Source of the DNA: Sphacelaria rigidula
Taxonomy: Eukaryota; Phaeophyceae; Sphacelariales
DNA length: 22,919 nucleotides
Direction: 5' to 3'
NCBI GenBank assembly: GCA_964200075.2
Contig: CAXNAA020000300.1
Location: 1 to 22,919, forward strand
Both the position numbers and the translations under genes were made by a program. This document shows, one piece after another, positions 1 to 9,949 of the stretch; the stretch's first letter is position 1, and each line of letters begins with the position of its first letter. Under the pieces are notes generated by a model, which saw nothing but the letters and a program-made list of their open reading frames with translations, did not search any database and was not told the DNA's origin.

Positions 1-122
1 GTAAGGTGCGTGGGTGTTGTCGCATACGATCGAAACGCGGACCGTCTACGATCAAGTGCAGCGGCAGCAGCACCAGCATCATCGGCGCCGGTTGATTCAG
101 ACCCACCCCCAGCCACGTACAT

Positions 123-136
123 TTACTGGCAATGAA

Positions 137-176
<40 letters not shown>

Positions 177-515
177 ACTTGCTGCTTCTCGTGCGGACGG
201 TCCACGGCACTCGACAGCCCCCCGAATACAAACAAGATCTAGAGGACCTTTCTGCAGTGGAGCCCTGACATGAAGTAGCCGCCAGCTTTGTTCTTCTTCC
301 AACTCTCCCTCTGTAGTTCGACACTTCAAAGGATACTCGCCATGCGCATTTACTGTAGTTACGTTGGTGTGTAGCGGCCACAACAGCTGCTGTTCGTGCT
401 CTTGCCTTGTTATCTTCGCAATGACGGTAAACGTGGAGTGGCAGCTCGGGGGCGTGTGCTTCCCGACTGGTACAGACAAAGGAAGGACACTTGCTAGTGC
501 AACAAGATTGTCCAT
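123..515 (-). CDS. Candidate polyglutamine ORF, function unknown
   Basis: This minus-strand frame opens with a true ATG and gives 130 residues. Near its C-terminus the CTG repeat is read as CAG, giving 12 consecutive glutamines, followed only by HIHCQ and a stop. The middle has an acidic patch (EGELEEEQ). I recognise no domain. The repeat is also open as polyalanine on the plus strand and as polyalanine in another minus frame, so openness across it proves little. CAG-encoded polyglutamine is the commonest coding use of such repeats, which is the only reason to prefer this frame. It could equally be a non-coding microsatellite with a chance ORF upstream. Confidence 0.2.
141..176. repeat. (CTG)12 / (CAG)12 trinucleotide microsatellite
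   Basis: Twelve uninterrupted CTG triplets on the plus strand. A short imperfect CAG-rich stretch (GCGGCAGCAGCACCAGCATC) lies about 60 bases upstream. A pure 36-bp run is long enough to be length-polymorphic. Confidence 0.97.
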
Positions 516-668
516 CTACTGATGTGGAGCGAGCTTCCCGGAGGAACAAAATCACCTCAACACCGACCACTCCCAGACTTGAATAATAAATGCGCAAAAA
601 GTATATCAACCTACGGGGACCCACATTTTTTTAATCAGCTGCCCGTCACGGATGTTTTCAAACAAGGC

Positions 669-772
669 GAAGCCTTCACGCGTAGTACCGGAGTGCAGGC
701 AGTACACAGCAGTAACACACACACAGTAAACGAAGTGAAGCCTTCACGTGTAGTACCATAGTGCAGGCAGTA
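669..772. repeat. 68-bp tandem duplication (about 1.5 copies)
   Basis: The block starting GAAGCCTTCACG at 669 recurs at 737 with few changes (CGCGTAGTACC versus CGTGTAGTACC), and both copies continue into AGTGCAGGCAGTA. The second copy is partial and fades at about 772. Each copy begins with a near-palindrome around GAAGCCTTC. Confidence 0.85.
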
Positions 773-859
773 GTCAGTAGTCATATCCTCTGCATCTGCA
801 TCCACTGCCATGGACGTGCATCTGAATGTGACCTCGAACCCTCCAGTGAAGACGGATAG

Positions 860-1000
860 TACTGTACTGTATTGGCGAAGCACAGCTACCTACTGTGCTC
901 GCGAGTACAGCCCGTGCTTATAACCTGGCAGAGTACAGCCTGTACTCGGAAATGGAGTAGTACAAGATAACAAGTACAGGCTACAGCTGTGTTGTCGTGT
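860..1000. repeat. GTAC-rich stretch with short palindromes
   Basis: Many copies of GTAC and its neighbours (AGTACTGTACTGT, CGAGTACAGCC, AAGTACAGGC). The clearest hairpin is GAGTACAGCCTGTACTC at 931-947, with two 7-base arms and a 3-base loop. The phrase GCGAAGCAcAGCYTA near 873 returns in altered form near 1,003, suggesting old local duplication. No gene is seen here. Confidence 0.6.
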
Positions 1001-1095
1001 TTGCGAAGCATAGCCTATACTTGGAATGTCGTACTGTTCGCAAGATCCACGCCCTGTATTGTGAATACTCTTGCCTGCTGCAACACCCTGGCACT

Positions 1096-1485
1096 TCATT
1101 GTACTACCGTTTTACCGTAAAGTCTACATCTTACAGTATGTTTTGTGCCCATCATCTGAAGAAAAAAAATCTCATCCACGGCACCACCAGATGATGAAGA
1201 TCGAAGTGGGTGTTTTCCGTCGTGCTCAACATTGACTCGTGCTGGCTGGACTTCGATACTCCGTCGGTCCTCTTTGTGTTTGTCTCTGCTGTATGCCGGT
1301 CGCCCCGGTGGCTCAATTTGTAACCTCGAAACCTTCTGACCTTCTATGCGTGTAGTTGTATTCGTGTGAACTATGTCCGTGCTGTTCACCTGCCCGCTGA
1401 GCGGGTTTGTAGAGGTGGCGCTCTCAAATTCAAAAACTTGGCTCTGGTTTTGCTCGTAATCCGAATCCACTTTGTTTGAAACCAT
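1096..1485 (-). CDS. Candidate hydrophilic ORF, function unknown
   Basis: A minus-strand ATG frame of 129 residues, rich in S, T, N, Q and E, with no membrane segment and no domain I recognise. Just upstream on the same strand, at about 1,499-1,517, is a pyrimidine run ending in TTTTTATCAG, which would make a good 3' splice site. This frame may therefore be a downstream exon rather than start at its ATG. Chance alone would give a few ORFs of this length in a window this size, so length is weak support. It lies downstream, on the same strand, of the frame at 1,637-1,906. Confidence 0.25.
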   Translation of the reverse strand: MVSNKVDSDYEQNQSQVFEFESATSTNPLSGQVNSTDIVHTNTTTRIEGQKVSRLQIEPPGRPAYSRDKHKEDRRSIEVQPARVNVEHDGKHPLRSSSSGGAVDEIFFLQMMGTKHTVRCRLYGKTVVQ

Positions 1486-1636
1486 CCGTAATGGGCAGCT
1501 GATAAAAAAATGTAGGCTCCCGAATTAGAGAAGAACAACGCGGGATCGGTCATGATAAAACGTCACAGTGGAAATAAGGATCCAGCTATATAGGTGGATA
1601 TACTTATTGCGTGAATAAATGTACTAGAAACATAGT

Positions 1637-1906
1637 TCATTTCCGGCCGGCGTATACCTGCCTGTACCATAGAACCAGTTCCATACTACGTTTGAGCAGA
1701 TCCGCCAGTCTAAAAACGAACACATTTTTGAGTTCACCCACCACCCCCAATAGTGACGAACCATCATAATGCGAACAGACCACGACATGTACACGCGCAG
1801 TACTACATGCACATGCCGTCGACGCAGTCGTTGGCGTTCCCCGCGACGCGTCCGAGACTCTCTCTTTAGGCGTAGAGTACTCCTTGATCTCGGTTGTGTA
1901 ACTCAT
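1637..1906 (-). CDS. Candidate exon or small ORF (89 aa), function unknown
   Basis: The minus-strand frame starts at ATG (1,904-1,906) and encodes a natural-looking sequence: a polar N-terminal half (EIKEYSTPKERVSD) and an amphipathic C-terminal half (ELKNVFVFRLADLLKRSMEL, then VLWYRQ). Codons follow a purine-first pattern. Near the end, CAG is followed by GTATAC, a good 5' splice donor. About 150 bases on, the same strand has a TTTTTATCAG acceptor-like site, so a short intron is possible. Joining these in phase 0 gives about 22 more codons before a stop. No family is recognised. Confidence 0.35.
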   Translation of the reverse strand: MSYTTEIKEYSTPKERVSDASRGTPTTASTACACSTARVHVVVCSHYDGSSLLGVVGELKNVFVFRLADLLKRSMELVLWYRQVYAGRK

Positions 1907-2306
1907 ATGGGTGGGCGCCCACTACGTTACGCCGTTCCGTTTGCAGCGGAAATGGCTCAAGTACGATTGCACTACTGGGGGTGGCACTAGCGCGTTTGCC
2001 TCGTTCGATGCCCACTGGCATTCCGGGAGGCACGTGTTGTACGTGTACGTCAAGACGAATCTACAAGTAGTGGCCAGGGATAGATCGAGAGAACCTAGCG
2101 GGAACTTGTCGAGCGACGACTCCGGTCTCAGCTCCGCCTTCCTGCGCACCCTTGCGCACGTGGAAGGACGTCACTCGGACTTGAACGATAATGTCTGGAA
2201 TTGGCGTGGTGCGATGCACGAAAGAACTGTCATCGTCAATCTATGGCCCTCACTTTCTTTCCGTCCCTTCTTCTGCTTGTATGCCGTTCTTGCTTTTCTT
2301 CATTGA
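1902..2306 (+). CDS. Candidate exon, function unknown
   Basis: The plus-strand frame is open from just after a TAA at 1,899-1,901 to about 2,306. The conventional first start would be GTG at 1,911, so this is more likely an internal exon than a complete gene. A possible acceptor is the CCGTTTGCAG ending at about 1,946. Residues read as a soluble, charged protein (QRKWLKYDC, SFDAHWHSGRHVLYVYVK, SREPSGNLSSDDSGLSS, HVEGRHSDLNDNVWNWRG), with RNY-like codons and many G/C third positions. From about 2,240 the sequence turns pyrimidine-rich and the frame reads as low-complexity hydrophobic, so the coding part probably ends before that. No domain is recognised. It lies head to head with the minus-strand frame ending at 1,906. 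Confidence 0.35.
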   Translation, partial: LIWVGAHYVTPFRLQRKWLKYDCTTGGGTSAFASFDAHWHSGRHVLYVYVKTNLQVVARDRSREPSGNLSSDDSGLSSAFLRTLAHVEGRHSDLNDNVWNWRGAMHERTVIVNLWPSLSFRPFFCLYAVLAFLH

Positions 2307-2976
2307 GGGCGTCTGTCTCTTCTGTCCCTTTTCCATTCCATTTCAATGTGAGAAAGGATGGGAAAATTGGAAGTAGTGTGATGCGAAGCAGAGCGATCTA
2401 TATATTATATCATGCCGCGAGTAGTTAATTACGACTGTGACGCCTGATTCGTACAGGAGTTCTGCAAGGCAGTAAGCTCCAAGTATAATCGTGTCGGCCG
2501 TGTATGAACTGGTCTGATTTTTCGTCTGTAGTGTGGTGCGTGAGTACTAGTAGTGAGGAAAGTTCGATGATTACATGGCAGTTGTTGGGATGAACGTGGC
2601 TTTCAAAAATATTCTAGATCAGAGCTTACTGAATCCACACCGTCATGATTCTGTTGTTCATGTATGCTGGGGAGGTCGAATGCTATTCTTAACCATCATT
2701 ACATCATCTTCTTTTGTCGTTGAAGTCGACCTGCTCTTTTCTTTCGTTTCGTGTTGTTTCAACCCAAAACGACCGCAAGCAAGTCGGCCGAAACACCTCA
2801 TCCAACAATGTTTTCGTGAGTTTGAGAGCGAGAAGGGGTCAATTAGTGAATGATTCGTTTCAGATCCGAAATGCCCCTCTACGAGGCCCAATATACTTTC
2901 TGTGGTAGCTTGGCACTGACTCCCTTGATATCCTTGAGTGGGATGGACATTGACAGGTAGCTGTAAGCACACGCCA
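2307..2976. other. Unassigned, partly T-rich sequence
   Basis: I see no convincing gene. A T-rich tract (2,240-2,340) leads into mixed sequence. Short ORFs on both strands here overlap one another without coding-like codon use. Confidence 0.5.
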
Positions 2977-3089
2977 CACGGGTGGCCACTGGGGTGCCTG
3001 TAACCTCAACTTTGGAAGTTACAACAGACGTTGCTTGAGGTCTGTAACGTCCGAATTTAAGGTTGCAGGCACTCCAGTGGCCACCCGTG
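2977..3089. mobile_element. 113-bp foldback (MITE-like) element
   Basis: The sequence is a near-perfect palindrome centred near 3,033. The left arm starts CACGGGTGGCCACTGGGGTG and the right arm, read on the other strand, starts CACGGGTGGCCACTGGAGTG. Pairing continues through CCTGTAACCTCAA versus CCTGCAACCTTAA and an inner GGAAGTTACA versus GGACGTTACA to a loop of about 10 bases. Arms are about 50 bases with few mismatches. There is no reading frame inside. It would be a small non-autonomous DNA transposon or solo foldback. A clear target-site duplication is not visible. Confidence 0.8.
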
Positions 3090-4019
3090 CAGTCATGGAG
3101 GCGGAGAAAAGCACACATGGAATGAAAAATTAGCTGAGTTGAAGCGAATGGTCAAATCCACTCTCAATCAGCGCCTTACTCTAAATCTCACGAAAACGTT
3201 GTTGTTATCCGCCGTTTCCCCCTCCCACAACAAGTTTGCGAGGTCAATGGTGTGATGACTAAGGCATGCATGATCATGAGTACATTCCCCACAACAATTT
3301 TGAAGGTTGACCGTCCAGCACAAAATATGGTCATTCGGCCAAAATGATACTCACTCCGTGATAGAGTACTTTGGCATGTGCGGGCAGGGCCGGGGTAGTG
3401 AGGTGACCGGGGCATCATCTCAGGCTAGAGCATCACTTTTTGATGATAGTAAGGAAGCGAGTGGTTGACGCGGTCAAGACTCTTGGTCGTCACCAGCCTC
3501 CACGGTGCTTCAGCGTAGTGAGTGCATGGAATACCGGTGAAACGGTACGGCATCAATGATACGTCGAATTACAACACTGTACTAATGCATGACACCTGAC
3601 AGGCGTGCACCCTGGAGTCAGTGGGTTCCGCTCGATGTAGGCTGAAGAAAAGCCCAAATTCGCTTGACCGTTCTCTCCGTTTTCAAGTTGCCGTATCCTC
3701 ACGTGCCTCGTGTCATCTCGGCACCCATTGTGAAGGCATGCTATTGCTATTTTGAACGCAACAGTTACGCGGTAGAAGTGCTGTTAACACTCAACCGCAA
3801 GAAAAAAACGCACCAGACCGAAATAAGTGGGCATCGACAATGGAATTGTCGACGAGGCTACCTGGTCGCACAGAGGAGTTGGATGGATTCCTCCTTAGGC
3901 ACAACAGCAGCCAGTGCTTGACCGGTTGCATTTGTTGGTACGACATAGCCTTCTACTCGGTGACTACAAGCACGTTTTCCCATGAGGACCCTGGCGTCGT
4001 TAGAACGAGCATTTTATTT
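3090..4019. other. Unassigned intergenic-like sequence
   Basis: No coding-like frame, RNA gene or repeat is recognised. ORFs here are under 90 codons and overlap on both strands. Confidence 0.5.
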
Positions 4020-4196
4020 TGAACTCCGCATCAACACCCGTCCCACACTCTCTCGACACCGCACAACACAACCACCTATTTAAACATCACCAATAGACAC
4101 CCGTATACACACAGCACCTCGAAATATACTCATTTTCTCCCATCTATATGCAAGTAAATCTAACGAAGTTGTGTTCGGTAGGGTGATATTTTTTAT

Positions 4197-5797
4197 GTAC
4201 CCGCGGTATTCACTGGGTCACCCGACAGTTGTGCACGATCTGCACGAGATGCTTACTTTTACGGGGGACACGAGTATACCCTTGTACATATGCCCGACGG
4301 TGGGTACAAGTTTCTCTGCGACCTCCATGCCCGTGCCCGACACGGGTGCAACTCCTGTAAGTCCATATATTTACGGTACCCCGCAGTTGTGCACGATCTG
4401 CACGGAATGCTTACTCTCACGTGGGGCGCGAGTATACCTTTGTACATATGCCCGATGGTGGGTACAAGTTTCTTTGCGACCTCCATGCCAATGCCTGACA
4501 CTGGTGCACCTTTTGTAAGTCCATCTATTCCGGTACCCGGTACTTGTACACGATATGTATGGAATGCCAACTCTCACGTGGGGCGCGAGTATACCTTTGT
4601 ACATATGCCCGATGGTGGGCAGGCATTTCTCTGCGACCTCCATGCCAATGCCTGACACTGGTGCACCTTTTGTAAGCCCATCTATTCCGGTACCCGGTAC
4701 TTGTACACGATCTGTACGGAATGCTTACTCTCACGTGGGGCGCGAGTATACCTTTGTACATATGCCCGATGGTGGGTACAAGTTTTTCTGCGACCTCCAT
4801 GCCCGTGCCCGACACTGGTGCACCTTTTGTAAGTCCATCTATTCCGGTACCCGGTACTTGTACACGATCTGTACGGAATGCTTACTCTCACGTGGGGCGC
4901 GAGAATATCCTTGTACGTATACCCGACGGTGGGTACAAGCTTTTCTGCGACCTCCATGCCAATGCCTGACACTGGTGCACCTTCTGTAAGTCCATCTATT
5001 CCGGTACCCGGTACTTATACACGATCTGTACGGAATGCCAACTTTTACGTGGGGCGCGAGTATAGCCGTTTACCTGTCCCCGATGGTGGGTACAAGTTTC
5101 TCTGCGACCTCCATGTCCGTGCCCGACCCTTGTGCAACTTCTGTAAGCCCATCTATTCCGGTACCCGGCAATTGTGCACGATCTGTACGAAATGCTAACT
5201 CTCACGTGGGGCGCGAGTATACCCTTGTACGTATACCCGATGGTGGGTAAGGTTTCGTGTGCGACCTCAATGTCCGTGCCCGACACTTGTGCACCTTCTG
5301 TAAGTCCATCTATTTACGCTACCCGGCACTTGAGCACGATCTGCACGGGATGCTTACTCTCACGTGGGACATGAGAACACCCCTTGTACATATAACCGAT
5401 GGTGGGGAGGGGTTTCTCTGCGACCCCCATGCCGGTGCCTGACACTTGTGCAACTTGTGTAGGCCTATCTATTCCGTTACCCGGCACCTGTGCACGATCT
5501 GCACGGAATGCTTACTCTTACGTGGGGCACGAGTATATCCTTGTAAATATACCCGGTGGCACGTAGGAGTTCATGTGCGACCTCCATGACCGTGCCCCAT
5601 AGTAGTGCAACTTCTGTAAGCCCATCTATTCCGGAGCCCGGCAGTTGTACACCATCTGTACGGAATGCTTACTCTCACGTGCTACTCCTTGTGCATATAC
5701 CCGGTGGCGCCCCTGTACAACCTCGATGCATCCGACAGGTTCCGGAAATTATGGGAGTCCCATACGAGTACCCGACACTCCAGCAAGTTCTCTAAAG
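4197..5797. repeat. Satellite array, ten units of about 157 bp
   Basis: Tandem units are recognised by a phase marker (GTGCACGATCTGCACG or GTACACGATCTGTACG) at 4231, 4389, 4546, 4703, 4860, 5017, 5174, 5332, 5490 and 5647, giving spacings of 157-158 bases. Central units (4,389-5,330) are most alike. The first unit is altered at its 5' side, and the last two to three units diverge, typical of array edges. Each unit contains CGTGGGGCGCGAG, CCCGATGGTGGGTACAAG, GCGACCTCCATG and usually TGTAAGTCCATCTATT. The array sits inside the A/C-rich domain. Frames across it are open for up to 144 codons on plus and about 100 on minus, but they change register in each unit and are not taken as genes. Confidence 0.97.
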
Positions 5798-6144
5798 AAT
5801 TCCATACCCTACCGAACACAACCCTGCAATCTTCTCATACTAAACCTTCGTGTAAAAATACACGCGCGCGAGGTTTTCAGCTCAGATAAGACATATCCCA
5901 CCGCGAAACACCGTCCGCTCAACAAGGTGTGGCTTCGAATCATGAGTGGAACTGAACGGATTATTTAACTTCCTGAAACAAAACACGGCTAACGTTGAGT
6001 AGACGTGAATGTTATGCCTTCCAAAACCTCGGCGAAGCTAACACTTCCAACAGCAGCACAGCCGATCGTCGATGGACAGTCAGACGAGGCGCCGAAGACC
6101 CTACCGATCGACCTTAGCTCTTCCATCATGCCACCGACTCAAGA

Positions 6145-6162
6145 CACCCACCCACCCACCCA
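6145..6162. repeat. (ACCC)n short tandem repeat
   Basis: Four ACCC-type units (ACACCCACCCACCCACCC) on the C-rich plus strand. Confidence 0.85.
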
Positions 6163-6902
6163 CAGTACACTTCTTCATATCCCCGGAGCAAACCCATAGT
6201 AATTCATCGTCGAATGGCAACAACACAGTACGGCCGAGAACGTTATATTTAGGTTTCGTTTCCTCAGTGTATCTGGTACAGTATACACTATGTGATTCAA
6301 AGGTATTTTGTCACCTTCCCACAATAAACCCTCCATTTCCCCACTCGCCGCTGCAGACCATGAAACTCATTGTGTCTTCACAAGTTCAACAGGCTGCAAC
6401 GTCAGACGAGAACAGCCGTGTCGACCGCCATTCCTACCCAAAAATATCTTTCACAAGAGCTAAAGAAGGAAAAAAACTAAGACGACGTGATGATCGAAAA
6501 AAATAAATGTTAAGCTATGTGCCGCCAGAGATGGCTTCTCCTCTATTACTCATCCGTCCCCTAAAAACAATTTGACTGGTGGAACGTAAAGCAAACGTCA
6601 CTCGCTCGCCCGATGTATATAATGAGCCATGTATGTCCGAGCAAAAATGCGGTATCGGACCAGCTCTTGTTCCTACCGTATCACCAAGGCGACAAAGCTG
6701 AACGAAAAATATGCACTACGCCAGCGTGCCCTCAACACCTACCCGCCCCCTCTTCTTGTCTTGCCTGTACTGCCAAATCAAAACAGGCTGGCTTTTTCAT
6801 ACATCGACGTGCTCGTTCCGTACCAGTTCGCCGGTAGAACCCATAAAACCTCGATAAAAAACAGTAAAAGATGATAATGCAGTGAACGTACAATCCTAAC
6901 AG

Positions 6903-7130
6903 TCAATTTATGTCAACACAAACGTACTTGCCTTCCACTTGGAACTCCTCCTCAACTAAGTGGGAAAGCATCATGTCCCTCATTGAGTCCAAACCATGTC
7001 TCCCCATGAATACCAACGCTAAAATCCGTCGCATACCCTTTCGATAACATGCCCAACAACACGTCCATGTACACCCAGACATACAGCACTCAGACAACAT
7101 GTGTATACCCCATATCCCTAATATGCCCAT
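6903..7130 (-). CDS. Weak candidate ORF (75 aa) in the G/T-rich strand
   Basis: A minus-strand ATG frame (start 7,128-7,130). Its second half reads like a protein C-terminus (MRRILALVFMGRHGLDSMRD, then VEEEFQVEGKYVCVDIN and stop), while the first half is Cys/Trp/Met-rich and less convincing. It lies on the strand with excess G and T, together with other short minus-strand frames, so it could be part of one spliced or decayed gene. No family is recognised, and chance is a real alternative. Confidence 0.15.
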   Translation of the reverse strand: MGILGIWGIHMLSECCMSGCTWTCCWACYRKGMRRILALVFMGRHGLDSMRDMMLSHLVEEEFQVEGKYVCVDIN

Positions 7131-8000
7131 CAATCACACACCAAATCTCTGTGCGGCGGAAAAGCACGCAAAGAGTGGCGCTTACCGTGATTCAAATATA
7201 AACTCGCTTAAGAAAAAAACAAATGATTGTTTCTCCCGCAATCAGTCCGTCCCTAAACAGGATGCGGCTCCGAACCATAAAAGTCAATCCGAATGAACAG
7301 TTCCTCTAGAACGTCTCGACGAAGTCGCCAGTTCCAACGACGGCACTATCTTCGACCGAAAGCCACACGAAAAAAAAAATCGATAAAACAAAAGAACAAG
7401 GCCTTCACAGCTGAGCAAAGCTACTACCTCAACACACAGCACATCACCACACTTGCTGGTCGCGCTATAATACAGCGTTGCTGCAACACTACAGGACACA
7501 CTTCTTTTGACACCACTACAGCACTTCACGGCACATGTCTGATAACAACGACAGCCAACTACACAAGTAATCTCAATGCCCGACTTCTTCTGTTACTCAG
7601 CACCCTACTCTACAAACTTCCACTTTTTTTGTTGTTGTATTTTTCACTTACTTTTACCGCTTACTTCTTTCAACTCCCTACCCGTGCCTCAACCAGTGAA
7701 GTAATGCACCATCAGATAACTGTCACATACAAACATGACGCTGTCACGAAACACGTCCCACTCAGACACAAACAACGTCACGGTACAGCTACCTCGGCAC
7801 ATGTGTGATTATAGTACAGCAACGGCCCGAAGGTACCCGGGAAGACGCACACATACACGCACACTGTCATTGCCGAAGTCTGCACAGCGCCTGCCTCCCA
7901 AAACGCATACGCATGAACCCCAACAGCACCGACAGCGAATGAGACAGCTCAACCACGTGATATGCACGCCAACCGATACAACTCATGTGTATGAGAAACC

Positions 8001-9949
8001 GTGTGAATTTCCGTGATCGAATGTCCCACACCACCTTCGAAGAAAAAAAGCAGACCAAAAACACTGCGTAACAACTGCGCTATTCACCCCTATTTCAAAA
8101 TCACTCGCACAGGATCCAAGCACCAGATCTCAAACACGATGCACCACTACCCGGTTCGGTCCGAGCCGCCTTATCCTGAACCTGAATCAAGCCATCATCA
8201 ACTGCGCAACACTTCGCAATATCCACCGTACATCGTTCCTCTTGCAGCAGAATCATCAAAATTACGGTTCCTTCGTCTTTCACTTCCCGTGATACGTCTG
8301 ATTTCACCGCAAAAGCCGTAATTGACGATGAAACAGTATAACTTCCGATATAATGTAACAAGCTGCAACACTGCGCTCTCATTATTTGACTTGCTCCGCG
8401 GAGGAAAACACAAGGGTCCTTCCTGGATCACCGCAGACAACGCTCAGTCGTCAAGAGGGCTGCGCTTGACCCACAGGCGAGGCCTCGTCCGGCGCGGAGG
8501 CTCCTCGAAGCTGAATGCGTCTGCATCGTACAGCACGAGAAAGCGATCAAGAGGCGAGGGAATTGGTCAGCATAGGTGCCGAATATTCTACGAGGAAACA
8601 GCCAACATATCGCTCATGATAAGATCAAGAGGGCAGTACTGCGGCATCCAGCCATGGCTGCTGGTCATCCTTTTCCACTTCTGGCTCCAGTCTCGAACTG
8701 CTGCGCACATGTTTTACTATCTGCATGAACCTTGACGGCAAACACGAAAAATGTTCCATCTCAGCACTCCGTCAACAAGTAGCCGAGACATACTGCTGTG
8801 CGTCGCCACCACTCGGGGCATCCGCACCCACGCCAGCACTCATTGATTTTTCGTGTGTTTTCATCATGACGTCCATAAGCGTAGCTGCGCGCATCTCGAT
8901 TTCCCTTGCGATTCAAATGATAACCACACGAAGGTGTATAAACCGATACCACTGGAACCTGCTACAGCGGGATATTAAAGGTTCGAATCCCGACACACCG
9001 TTTTTATCATGACAAAGTCTGATACTCGTTGTTGAAAATGTGTGCACGGGAGGAGCGAGCAAACTCGACATGGCAGGAATCGACGGGATGCGGGGGCGCT
9101 GATCAGGTTCACGATACCGAATGGTAAGGCACATAGCGGGGACGAGATTCGTTGACCCTTCGAAAAAACAGACTCGTCCCGAGCAAGAGAACGGCTTCAA
9201 AGTGTACACAAAAACAACGGCAGCAAACATCGAGAGTAACGCTCACACACGACAAACGACAACCTTTGAGGCTACAGCAGTCGCCTCCGCTCTGTCCCCG
9301 TTCGAAACAATACTGCTTAGGAGACGGCCTACCTTCTTCCGTCGTTCTTCCTGATCCCTTCGCGGTAACGGAAGCCCCCCCCTCTGGCGATGGGCTCTGA
9401 GAACACGCCAGCATACCATGCAAGACAAGGGGTGCGGAAAAGGGTGGTATCCAGATTCAACACGAGAGCATGGATTTTGATTTGATTTGATCGTCGCACT
9501 CAACTGACCCCCCAGGGATCCAGCTGTGGTTTCAAGATAGACGTACTCAAGGAAAACGAAACTGAAACACGCCCCGAAAAAAACAGAAACAGAACAAAAC
9601 AAAAAGTCGAACAGAATGACATACATGGCAGACTAAGTCGTAACTACTAAAAAAAAAGTCAACACAAGCAAAGCACAAAAAAGAATGGTCGTCCTGAAAA
9701 AAAAAAAAAAGAGGGGCGAGGGAGAGGGCCCGAAGCACCCGGGGGAAGCAAAAAAACAGAAAAGACACGAAAATTCGAGGTATATCGCCACAACAACTCG
9801 GGGGATGCATGTGGGCAGCAGCGAACGTATGAAAGGACGCGCGCAGGAGACGAGGAAAACAGGAGCAGCAGCAAAGATATTTCGTATAATGCCTGCATGG
9901 AGTTTAAGTCACACGTAGACAGCGCTCCATCTCCCATGGGAAATATCGT
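8001..9949. other. Unassigned sequence with short minus-strand frames and A-rich tracts
   Basis: Short frames on the minus strand (8,101-8,382 and 8,761-8,952) have mildly protein-like composition but no recognisable domain. At 8,440-8,550 a minus-strand stretch reads FSFEEPPRRTRPRLWVKRS. It resembles the basic RPRxWV segment near the N-terminus of PIF/Harbinger-type transposases, but it is broken by stops on both sides and too short to call. From 9,540 to 9,730 the plus strand is A-rich, ending in A14 at 9,697-9,710 followed by a mostly purine run. Confidence 0.4.

Larger units (their letters stand above)
4020..8000. other. Strand-asymmetric domain: plus strand rich in A and C, poor in G
   Basis: Outside the satellite, the plus strand strongly favours C over G and A over T. 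Two sample lines counted by hand: 4,021-4,080 has 27 C and 5 G; 7,021-7,080 has 20 A, 22 C, 7 G and 11 T. The bias fades after about 8,000. No gene is recognised. Coding-like short frames within it and just beyond lie on the minus strand (about 6,903-7,130, 7,284-7,529, 7,867-8,064, 8,101-8,382). Excess G and T on that strand would fit a long minus-strand transcription unit, which is an inference only. Confidence 0.6.

Noticed and set aside
14-268. Plus-strand ORF with a polyalanine run
   Set aside because: It starts at GTG, depends on the CTG repeat being open, and shows no domain.
4171-5286. Overlapping ORFs of 80-144 codons on both strands
   Set aside because: They are the 157-bp satellite read in rotating registers. 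Neighbouring ORFs repeat the same peptide segments, and nothing supports translation.
7293-7808. 171-codon plus-strand ORF
   Set aside because: Composition follows the A/C-rich strand bias (Thr-, His- and Leu-rich low complexity). Stop codons are scarce for that reason and no domain is visible.
8440-8550. PIF/Harbinger-like RPRxWV segment on the minus strand
   Set aside because: Only about 20 residues resemble the family, stops lie on both sides, and no DDE motifs were found nearby.
8933-9000. tRNA-like segment with B-box-like GGTTCGAATCCC and ends GGTGTAT / ACACACC
   Set aside because: The ends pair in six of seven positions, but the T stem fails in its outer three pairs, there is no proper D arm or 7-base anticodon loop, and no A box. 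At most it is a decayed tRNA-derived repeat.
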